DNA of 64,000 nt. Source: Pseudeuparius sepicola (taxonomy: Eukaryota; Arthropoda; Insecta; Coleoptera; Anthribidae). Under the pieces are notes generated by a model, which saw only the letters and a list, made by a program, of their open reading frames with translations, was not told the DNA's origin and did no database searches. Both the position numbers and the translations under genes were made by a program. This document shows, one piece after another, positions 1-26,900 of the stretch. The stretch is from assembly GCA_963920635.1 (NCBI GenBank), contig OY987303.1, forward strand, positions 17,338,175 through 17,402,174. The letters run 5' to 3'. Position 1 is the first letter of the stretch. Every line of letters begins with the position of its first letter.

Positions 1-298
1 CACATAGACTTATAATGCTTATAAGTCTTTGACGACTATGACTGAGCACTTTGCCATACTTATTACTCACCCTGTATACAATATTTTGCAGCAATAATTA
101 TTTTCAATGGTGGACCAGAGTTTCACCAAATTTTACTGAGAAAAGCAAATATTTTTTGGGAAACAAAATTAAACATTATTTATTTACCTAAATGCATTAG
201 TATTTTTTATATTATTTGTATGTCATAACACTATATTAAATTCATACTAATGTGGTCTTTTGATGAATTTTTTTATTGACATTTGTTTTTGTTTTCAG

Positions 299-16405
<16,107 letters not shown>

Positions 16406-16745
16406 TGGGCCGGCCATGGAACGGGCGCAAGGTAAAGTACGGCAGGACTGCGGTTTGAACGCGTGACGCCCGGGCCGACGGCGCTGCACGGGCCGCCGCC
16501 GCCGGACGTGCGATTGTACAGAACTAATTGTTTGTAGCTCTGGCATTTTTTGTATCCGAATGCCCTTTGTTTTTATTACGTTAATTCAGTCACATGCCGA
16601 TCTGACAGCAGCGGCGTGTCGGCCGTTTGGCGGGGGCGAGTCGTTGACGTTTGTCCGAAAGCAAACGGGCGCATGCGCAACTTTGGAAAGTTCATGTTTG
16701 GGTGTGAATTTACCTATGTCAAATAGAGAGTGGTAGTGGAAAAAT

Positions 16746-16857
16746 AATAAACTGTAAAATAATAGTTGCGTTAGAGCCAGAATATTATTCTTGCAATAGT
16801 GCTCTGTCTGACATAAGAAAATACTAATCCAATAAAGCTTTCCAAACCTGCAATAAA
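16746..16857 (+). terminator. Candidate GSK3 poly(A) signals
   Basis: AATAAA occurs at 16746, 16831 and 16852, about 340-450 bases after the stop codon. They could end the mRNA. Further AATAAA words downstream (for example near 19727) mean a longer 3' UTR is possible. Confidence 0.4.
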
Positions 16858-19800
16858 ACTGTAGCTCCCAAAAATTATTTCCGTTCTGTGCTGTCTAGGA
16901 ACTATTCTGATGCTATTCCACATTTCATTCCAGATATTAGCAGATGTAAAAACAGTATTGCTGAAATTCTAACCCCGTAAAACAAAAAATTAAAATATTT
17001 ATTTTCAGCCTATCGCAACTTAATATTTGAAGGATATATCAAAATATTAAATTCCAATTGGTTATTATTTGTTATTATTTGTTTTTTGTATTTCACGATG
17101 CCTTATTATTTTTCCTGCAGAACTCTGTATATCCTTGTATATGATGAAAATGCTTGTTTTGCTGGTATCAATATTTGCATCCATTTACATAATACATATA
17201 AATTTGGAATAGTCACAAAAATTATCAACATTATCAAAATATTCACTCCTCATTCCACGAAAATTCAAATGGCAGCGGGTAAACTTTATGGAAACCTTGC
17301 CTAAAATAAACAAAATATATGTCATGTCTACTACGCCTAACTTTGAGTTGAAATGAGTTTTTTGCAAATATTTTATCAAATTAAAAATTCATATATAAAG
17401 TTGGTGTTGGGAAAATATACTTAGTGGTATTTCTTTGTTTTGACAGGAAATATGGAAAGCATATTGTATGACATCTAGATAGAAATGAAGGTTAAAATTT
17501 CAGCAAGGCTGCTACTCGTATAGGTATATTATATCACTTTATGAAATTGTTCGAAATATTTGCAGAGAGTTTCTTGTATTTATTCTCTCTGTTTTTAATA
17601 ATAGTTTAAACAATTCTCAAATTTTGAACCCACTAGATATACAAGGAACTACCAAACTTGATGATTGTACATTTGTACATTTATTTGTGTGGAATATCTA
17701 AAATGGTAGATTAGTAGAAAATATTCCAAAAATAGGTATTTATAAACAAGTAAAGTTTAAATTCACTTTTATCGTATACGAGCCGGCTCGAGTGTATTTT
17801 TAATTTATATCGCTTTGGGTAACTGACCAAATAATACCTATCATAGTGTCTACCAATGTGGAAAAAATATCATCCTCCTTTTAGTGTTCTTTGAAGTAGT
17901 CTGTTTTTTTTAATTGTTTATATTTTTATACTCACTCTGGCCTCTCATTACACCAATTACTAAATTTAGCAGTCTTTAGAGGCTTTTTGTCAGAATCATT
18001 TGGTACAAATCTAAAGTAGAACATTTATTATACCGGCAGTGAGTAAAGGATATTATTCTAATAGAATATATCCTTTACTCAATGATACCAGTTTAGATTT
18101 CTTAAAAATGAAAATGAGAATCTTGGGGACACTAAAAAAAAAACAGTTTTTTACTTGCAATAAAACAAGTATTTGCTTTCCAGGAATTTTTGACAGACGT
18201 CAGCGATGTCTTCGCCACATGGTCATTTAAAAAATGTGGTATCGGGGATTTTAAAGGCCGCACCTTGTGGCAATGTGTGTACATAAAGCAAAATGTTTTT
18301 TCGTCTTTTTGTTTACCTAGGTAACGATTGTGTATATTAGGTGTTTTATAATGTATAATTTTTAATACATTTTAATTGAGGAAATGTAATTTTTATTGAA
18401 TTTGGATATAATGGCGATTTTATTTATGTTTCTCCTGCCTTGTATCTGTTGTAGCTCTACCAGGTTTTTCAGTGAAATAGTTATATTCGTATTGTTAGTC
18501 TCGATATAAATGCCCTAGAAATTTGTCCGAGTGGTTTTCCAAAGCATAGAGACGAATCGTGCGTTGTATATGATCTTTAAACATATATATATATATTATT
18601 TCCGATGGCCCCTCGGAGTCTGCTGAATCTAACCTGTCGAACCCGGAGAAAAAGTTCATATTTGATATTCGTAATCTAGTATCTTTGGATTGGTGAGGTT
18701 ATGTCTAGCGGAACTGGTTAACAAGTGACACGAACTATGATCAGTGATGAGGGTCGAAGTGTGTAAATGAAATAAGCCACCAGTCGACAAGGTCTGATAA
18801 ACGTCTGGGAAAGACAATGAACGGGAAGAGAATATTAAATAAAATTAGTCTCCTGTGTAACTCTAGCTTCGCTTTAGGGAAGAGATTAAAATCGAGTAAT
18901 TAAAGAAAACTCTATTTAGGTAATTGATATAAATTGCTTCTGAGTGCAATGCATTAAATGCGATTCATTGAACTTCACGATTGACACTCCTCCGATTATA
19001 GGATTTAGAAGACGTTCCGTTCTTCTGCACATTTGTAGGGAATTTGGATTCATTTCATAGAACAAATACGCAGATTGTATACAAATGAAGTCAGTTTAAT
19101 TGTACGAAAAGTGTGTTATTAAATTCATTAATTAATCGGTTAAGCAAGAATTATGTTTAATTTCACGACTTCTACACTAGTAGTATAAAATCTTGGGCAG
19201 CTGTTCAATTTATGATTCAAACACCTCGCCAAAAATTTCTTATTAAATTAAGAGCTTTTAACAGAGTGTTATATACAATTTTATACAAAATGCGAGATGG
19301 CAGTTTGAATTTTGATGATGATTTTAAAAAATCATAGTATTAGGATTGGGTGCCACTGTTATATACAAAATAACTTTTTGCATTTTATATAAAATTTTTA
19401 TTAAACTAAATAATCAAGCGGCTCCTATCCTAAAAATTGTATGCCTACTCGTACATTACTCTCGCTTAAATGATATATTTGGCTTAAAAATTTATATTCT
19501 TACTTGTTTCGATAGGTCGATGACTCTTAAAACTAGCTTCTTATCTTTTCAAATATATGCTTTTAGAGGTGCGTTATTGATTGTTTTTATTTCAGAAGAT
19601 CTTGTAATGCCCAAGAATGTCATTTATTTACTTAGTAAATTTTTCAGATCACTTAAATCCTATAGTTGTATTTTGTAGTTTTAATATTTAATGCATATTT
19701 TATTGATTGTACATAATATTTTTGTTTAATAAAAATGACATTATTTAATTGTTAAAGTATATTTTTTTGTGATTTAAATAAAATGCTCTAGAGTAGAAAG

Positions 19801-21221
19801 TCAAATATAACATATCAAATATTTTTTTGTATTTTTCTTTTCAGATTATAGCAAAAACACATATTTGTGAGGAGGCGTAGAGACCTCGAAATTAGCTACA
19901 AATCTTTACTATTTAAACAATGGTTTCGAAATATATCCCAAATACGAATTAAAAAGCATTGTGAATGTAAATAATACTATTAAGATATTTCTTCTTAATG
20001 TTTTTGTAGTACTAAATACGCCATTCAGACGTACACAAACTTGTGAAACAACCAATCTTATTCAAACCCTTCTTAGTGCAGTAGGTTGCTCTATCGGATA
20101 ATAAAGAAATAATTGACAGATACCTCCGCATTTATTTTCATTGTCTTGTTAAAATCAAATATTGCTTTAAATGTGCTGCACTTTTTTAAGAAGCACATTG
20201 TAATACTTGACAATGATCGATTCTGCTGACGTACACTACTGCTGAATAAATAAAAGTTCAGTCGTACTAAAAAATCTTTATTTAATTCAATTAAATGGCA
20301 TTTTAAGGAAACTAGATGTGTAACAGGGCATTGTGTTTACAGTAAAAAAACATTTCGAGATTTGACAACCATATTGCAAACTTGTTAGTGAAAAGAAACT
20401 CTGGGATAGCTCACTCGAGATAAGAACTTCTAGCCTCTAGAATAACTGATTTTTTAGGAACTGGTATTGAAATTTTCGCATACACAGACAAGACCGTTGA
20501 CTCATAATATTACAACATTATGATAGTATATCTGCAAGTCTGTGATATGCAGTTAGTCATTTTTTTAAACTAAACAATATGTATAACACCGATGAATAGG
20601 TGTAACTTTGTGGAAGAACTAGTATGATTGTCCTATCTGTGTAGATCCGATATTTATAATATAGTGCTGATTTTTTTTATGGGAGTAGGCCACATTTGTT
20701 GATATGAAGTTGTGCTATACTACAAAACTATAAAAGAGTTCGAAGAAAATTAAGCAAAGGAACCTGTCGGAATAATGAGATGTCCAAATTTTTCACTAAA
20801 TACAGTCACATAACTTGATTAGGCTAATTTGGGAAATTAAAAAATGTGGGGGCTTTGGAAACATTGTCCATTCAAGATTTCACTGCATTCATAAAACATG
20901 AGTATGAGAATTATGACATGAGCCTCTATTAAATGTGAATTGCATAGACTATTTTTTATACAACCGGTCGTAGTAAAATAAATAAATAATTTTCAAAGTT
21001 TAGTAAACTTCTGAAATATTGCCGAGGCCGAAGGCGTAATCAAAATATTATTTGGGTGGACTAATAATTATTTACCCTCGTGGGTAGCGGACAGTTATAT
21101 CACATGGTGACGTTTATTCTCTGCGTCAAGCACCTATTTTGAGAACTGTTTTGAAACTATGAAAAAATCACGTAGTTTGTAGTACAGTAAATCTAGATCA
21201 CATTTATATGAATGTGAAACT
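16858..21221. other. Intergenic stretch or long 3' UTR, no gene seen
   Basis: 4.4 kb of AT-rich sequence between GSK3 and the next foldback element. The frame at 19346-19678 (110 codons) has no family features. It may include extended 3' UTR of GSK3. The only structured item is the small palindrome near 18040. Confidence 0.5.
18029..18096. repeat. 48-bp micro-palindrome with partial 8-bp duplication
   Basis: The arms CAGTGAGTAAAGGATAT and ATATCCTTTACTCAATG surround a short AT core and are flanked by ATACCGG and ATACCAG. They share the GAGTAAAGGA arm with the palindrome at about 27526 and resemble the insert at 6053. Confidence 0.55.
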
Positions 21222-21796
21222 TTAATTTAATTCCCCGGGGATGATTTATGACCCAATCGAAAGGAAAAAATCTCCGAAATAATATTCTAAAGAGGTACCC
21301 TCTCACAAATGACCAGAAATTAATTATTGAAAACTACTAATTATTTGTGCACCAAATGTCAATTTCAGATATGAGTGACTTCAATAAAACAGTCTTCAGA
21401 ATTGCATGTAGCCTAACGGCACAGAATAGCCTACATGTGGCTATTCTGTGCTAACGGCTCTCAGTCTTGGTTATTTCTCTGAGTAACGGGTAAAGGCACA
21501 TTCCTATGAAAGCGTCAATAATTTAATCATAAGTTCAAATCCCACATGATGCATTTTCGTTTTTTAATTATCAACAAAAATACAATAGTAAACAATAAAA
21601 TTTGTATTTTTGTGCATCTAATTCTGAAGACTGTTCTCATGAACTCGCTCATCTGAAATTGATATTTGGTGCACAAATAATTAGTAGTTTTTAATTAATT
21701 TCTGGTCATTTTTGAGAGAGTACCTCTTTAGAATATTATTTCAGAGATTTTTCCCTTTCACTCGGTCCATAAATTATCCCCAGGGGAATTAAATTA
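21222..21796. repeat. Foldback element with arms of about 175 bp
   Basis: The left arm begins AATTTAATTCCCC and the right arm ends GGGGAATTAAATT. Pairing continues through GGTGCACAAATAATTAGTAG-type sequence, with scattered mismatches. The loop contains the micro-insert at 21413-21458. Non-coding, family unknown. Confidence 0.7.
21413..21458. repeat. 30-bp hairpin insert with perfect 8-bp duplication
   Basis: CTAACGGC at 21413-21420 is repeated at 21451-21458. The 30 bp between are an inverted repeat (ACAGAATAGCC ... GGCTATTCTGTG). It looks like two transposon ends joined directly, as in an excision footprint, from a different family than the CGTTGA group. Confidence 0.65.
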
Positions 21797-21858
21797 GGGA
21801 ATAAGTTCTAAAATGACTGTACCTGTTTTTTTTTACAATAAAGATTTCAGGAATTTTT

Positions 21859-22417
21859 TTAACACGTTGACCGCCATGCGCAGCACGTGTGACTCGCATG
21901 GCTCCTTGCTAGATGGGCCGCGCGACTCACATGTGTTTCGCATATATAATTTTACGTCAAGCCACGTTGCTCAACAAGTGCTTCGCGCTATAATAATAGT
22001 CTTATGGGCGATCGACGGGAATGGCCTGGAAGACAAAACATTTGTATTGGCCCAGCTCTAAACTGAATTGAAATGGTGTTATATTAGTATCATATTTAGT
22101 AATAATACTAATGCATATTTAATGATTTTTGGCCTTTTTATTAAAATATTTTTTATGCGTCAAAAATAAATTCAACATAATATATTATTTGTTTGAATAT
22201 ATTTTTTTGAAAATATATGTGTGCATCGCATGGCTTCAACATAAATATTTTGCTCTACAGGCCACACTCACACTCGGAACAAAGGCTCAGAAAGTAAATA
22301 ATGTCAAACGTGGACATTTTATTTCTTATTTATAACATCTCGGACATTATAAACAAAAAAAATATCTGGCCCCAGACAGTTAAGAAATATATTCTATTAC
22401 GGCGGTCAACGTGTTAA
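21859..22417. mobile_element. TTAA-flanked piggyBac-type MITE
   Basis: TTAA at 21859-21862 and 22414-22417 flank a 551-bp element with termini CACGTTGACCGCC and GGCGGTCAACGTG. Target site and TIR type fit piggyBac-like transposition. There is no transposase, only short frames without domains. Confidence 0.8.
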
Positions 22418-22461
22418 CTAGACTGAATTCACAAAAAAGCATGTTCAACTTTTTATTTGTA

Positions 22462-22908
22462 CAGGGTGGCCCAGGCTCATCCAAGCAGAAAAATGTGTTA
22501 CGTGGAGATTGGTTAACGGAATCGTCATTAAAAAAATTAATTTGCAGTAAAAATTATCACCATTTTTTTGCAAAATAAAATCAAATTTTTGTAATTAGTA
22601 TTTCTGAATATTCAGTTTTTCAAAATAACTTCTGGTTTTAGTGGAAAGGTAAGTGATTTTCTGTGATTTATAACTTACATATTTCGTTTAACCTCTATGG
22701 TTCCTTTTTAACTCTGAATCCAATGATATAAATATTTTATCTATTTGTCTCCAACCATTTCTGAAATATTTACCAAAGAAGCTCCATCATCTAGAAAACA
22801 TGGTCTCTTACGTGTCAGTGCCTTATATTGGAACCAAATGTCTGAAAAATCAAGTTCGCAAAGATTTTATGTTGGTCTCCACGTAACATACTTTTTCTGC
22901 TTTTTTCC
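22462..22908. repeat. Foldback with CAGGGTGG end
   Basis: CAGGGTGGCCCAGG follows TA at the left. An inner arm AGCAGAAAAATGTGTTACGTG pairs with CACGTAACATACTTTTTCTGCT at about 22878-22899. The right border is not clear and no terminal match to CAGGGTGG was found there. Probably a decayed mariner-type MITE. Confidence 0.45.
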
Positions 22909-23554
22909 ATGCTTTAGCAAGACCAACCAAGTCAACACGTGACGAATTCTTAAATTAAAAAAATTGTATGGGAAGATTCAGTAGTTTTGGACTGAAGCCG
23001 TAACAAAAGGTGTACCTTTCTGCCTGTTTACTTCAAAACTAAGTATAAGATACCTAAAAATGTTTGTTCTGATGTTAATTTTTGTATAAGAAACTCGTGT
23101 TTGATTTCATGAGGACCGGTTGTGGAATGTAGCTGGGCAAACTTTAGGTACTACTTTGGTAGTTTCTTTGATATTGGCATTAAAAAAGTCGTCCCAATAT
23201 GGGGTGCTTTTTATAGCATGGTACAAATTAATGTGGCCTACAAACATTGCAAAAGACTACAAAAACCTCCAACTTCTTTGTAAGTGTGCGGTTTTGCATC
23301 AACATACGATAAGTGAGCAAATCATTGTGGAAAGAATATCCGACTTTGTATTTTATGGGTCGATTCGGATTCTGCTTTTTGTACATTTGTATATACACTA
23401 ACAATGTTACTTGTGTATAAATAATTACATTTTAGTTGCTCTCTACTATAAGCCTTAAATATCCTTTAATTTAGGGTTAAAACTTAGCAAGTAGTCTGAA
23501 CAAAAATACTTGTAACAACTTAGACCAAATATATTATCTATTGCAAATGCCATT

Positions 23555-23571
23555 TTTATTTTCTCTTTATT
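23555..23571 (-). terminator. Candidate LRRC58 poly(A) signal
   Basis: Two AATAAA words on the - strand (23555-23560 and 23566-23571) lie about 220 bases beyond the LRRC58 stop codon, a plausible 3' UTR length. Confidence 0.4.
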
Positions 23572-23787
23572 AGCAATTTCTGTCATTAAGGTGATTAAAA
23601 AAAATTGTGACATAAATTATGTCGGTAAATTTCTTCTCTTTTAGAGACCCGTTACCCTACTTTCTAATAAATAGTATTTAACATCAATAACTGTTGATGA
23701 CTATTCAGTGTAAATTATTCTCCTTAATGACAGATGTGCTGGTCATTGCGGATACATCACAGCCATTTCCTCCAAACACAGAAATTT

Positions 23788-23957
23788 TCAACCCAACAAA
23801 ACCTTCTTCATCAGGTACGATCGGGAAGGTCGCATGACCGCCTCGTGCGGCGTACTGGCACACTTGGAAGAGCACAAGTACTGGAGGAGCGGGATCCGGT
23901 ACTTGCCGCAGAAATCCACAAACTTTATGTGTTCCACTCTGTTGTCAAAGTACACCC
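23788..23957 (-). CDS. LRRC58: LRRC58 last exon (C-terminal block)
   Basis: Encodes GVYFDNRVEHIKFVDFCGK and on to KKVLLG-stop. The acceptor is TGTTTTCAG. Its 2.8 kb distance from the previous exon is explained by a 1.5 kb transposon in the intron. The + strand frame here is a shadow. Confidence 0.92.
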
Positions 23958-26900
23958 CTGAAAACATTTAATGTTAGTAGGGTCAATTTTCGCGGATTTT
24001 GGACACTTCCCCTCTCTGTTACTATTGCTACTGTATGTTAGAAAGGATTGGAATCAAACAGACTCGTGTTGACTAGGGATACTTTGGTACGCCTACTTTG
24101 CATTGGTCATGCCCACAATTAATGTTATTGGCAGTTATTTTCTAGTAACATCATAAAATTCGAATTCGAGCACATTTACATGTGGGCACATGCACAAAAA
24201 TTATATACACTGTGTCCCGGATAAGAATGAACAGTATGGGGATATTGCAAACGGTGAGAGATAGGGCAACGGTTAAATGGGGAAAAAGTTGCGCAATTTT
24301 GAGGTCAATAAAATTGCACAAACAGATTTTTAATACCTTTTTTGGTTTTTGAGTTATTTTGAAAAAAGTAAAATTTTGCGTTTTCGATTTTATTTTTTTC
24401 TGAAGTTGTTATCACAGATAGAGAAAAAAGAAAAACACTTTCCTGTGGCACTTTTTAACGGGCCTTAAGATGGCGTATTTAGATTTGTTCTACAACGTTT
24501 CGTTTTTGAGAAACCATCTTCAATTTAATTTTTTTAAATACGGACATGGTTTTTTTTTTTGTAGATTTTGAAAGCACTTTGCATTGCAAATACCATGATG
24601 TATGACACGAAATGTTTTTAAAATGTTTTGAGACAATTATACTGAAAATTCCTTTTTTTCCATTCATTTTTTTCTAATGCGGCCCTGAATTTAATATTTA
24701 ATTTAATTTAATAAACAATTTAACTTACAGTTTATTTTTACTTCGAAAACTTAATATTTTTAAATTTTACGGCCCTGCGTCTGGTAAAGTGTTTTCCTCT
24801 GTTGTTGTACAGCAAACAGTGTCGCATTGTGTTTTGGAGTAAATTCTTCGCTTTTCCTAATTGCGAGAAGAAAGCTTTAAGCCAACGTAATCAATAACTT
24901 TTGCCATTTATTAATTGCAAAAATACATTCGTTCGGCCTCTACACTATTTCTGTGACACAAGATATAACATGCTGACATGTTAAATTTGTCGTCATTTGA
25001 AAAAGCACCCTCCATTTGTAATGAAATAAATTGTTAACTAAATGATACAGTGGGAGTTATGACAAATGACAAGGGATTGGTTTCGTTGTTTCAAAGCCTT
25101 CTAGGTGGAGGATTTTTATTTATTTTTTATTATCATATGTTCCGTCCTTTTTTTAGTTCTCCAATGAAAGATAAGTTGTAAGTTAAATTGTTGGCAATAC
25201 TGATTAATATTTAAACTTCTTATTATTAAATACAGGGCCGCATTAGAAAAAAAATTAATGGAAAAAAGGAATTTTCAGTATAGGTGTCTCAAAACATTTT
25301 AAACATATTTCTTGTCATACATCATGGTATTTGCAATGAAAAGTGCTTTCAAAATCTACAAAAAAAATCCAGGTCCGTATTTAAAAAAATTAAGTTGAAG
25401 ATGGTTTCTCAAAAACGAAACGTTGTACAACAAATCTAAAAACGCCATCTTAAGGCCCATTAAAAAGTGACATAAGAAAGTGCTTTTCTTTTTTCTCTAT
25501 CTGTGATAGCAACTTCAGAAAAAAATAAAATCGAAAATGCAAAATTTTACTTTTTTCAAAATAACTCAAAAACCAAAAAAGGTATTAAAAATCTGTTTGT
25601 GCCATTTTATTGACCTCAAAATTGCGCAACTTTTTCCCCATTTAACCGTTGCCCTATCTCTCACCGTTTGCAATATCCCCATGCTGTTCATTCTTATCCG
25701 GGACACAGTGTATATTGTGAAAAGATCTGTTGTTTTGCAATTATGCATTGTTATTATGGATTGTAAATGTATATACACGCATGCGCTGTCCGCATCCTCA
25801 GGTGCCCACAGTCCCGAAAAGGCAAACTTTTGACAGGTGATTTTTAGATTAGTTTTTTGTTTCCAACTTCCCTCAAGATCTTTTTTTAGAAATTAGAATC
25901 AGGCCTGTGCACATCTTACAGACCCTGGACAGGGTTGCCACCACATTTCTAATTTTAAATCCACCGACTTTTCCCAGTTTTCCCTGACCAAATATATAGT
26001 GTCATAAATTAGTTTCTAATCAAGTAAGTCATTTCCAAATGCAAACGATCAAATTTTAACTTGAATTTTTTTTATTTTTACACCTTTGTGTTCACTTATC
26101 CAGAGACATCTGTATAATCAAAGATGTATAATATAATCACTATCATTTCTATGCCATCAGACTTTTAAGTCTGAAACAAAATTGCAAAAACCCAATACCT
26201 ATTTGAAAGCAGAAAAAATGTAAAATATGGACAAGTCAAATTCCATGACTTTCAGCGGATTATAGCGATTTTCCCTGACTTTTTCAATTCATTGCGGTAT
26301 GTTTTGAAATTCCCTGACAATTCCCGGTTTTCTAGGAAGGGGGCAACCCTGCTGGAAAGAGCCTTCAAGCATTGACTGATGTATTAGTAGCTGAGTTCGA
26401 CATTGGTCCTCCATTCGCTCTTTTTGCTCCAGCAATAATAGTTTGCCATAGAAACCATTGTTTTCGGAGTTAAAAGAGCAAATGGAGGACATGCCGAACA
26501 CAGCTAATGAAGACTGCTCACGGCTGTCATGTTTGACAGTTCTCTGGCTCACCATGCGCTTCCCGGAGACAAAATACAATGCAAAATACATTGTTGACCA
26601 TAGGCGCCATCTACTTTTCAGAATATGAAGCTATAGCCGTGAGAAGTCTTATTGATACGTCAGTCAACGCTCCAAGTAAGCAAACCATTACTTTGACTTA
26701 TTACCTTATTCTCTTTGATAGTTATTTTTTAAGAAAATAAGTTACAAGAAAAAAGTATCATATTATTCTTGACTATTACCTTTGCAGTGTGGATTGACGC
26801 ATCGATGTGCACAATGTAGATAATCTAACAATGTTCTGGGAATATCTCCGACCTGAACTATTAAATTGTGCAGTTTTATACTTCTGGCAGACAGTTCTAG

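Noticed and set aside
18590..18650. Possible tRNA near CCGATGGCCCCTCGGAGTCT
   Set aside because: No cloverleaf with T-arm and acceptor pairing can be formed. I found no convincing tRNA or rRNA in the window.
23734..23961. A + strand exon-like frame (DVLVIADTSQPF) with an acceptor before it and GTACGA after it
   Set aside because: The opposite strand encodes the LRRC58 C-terminus with correct splice phase and the family-typical end KVLLG. The + frame is its shadow.
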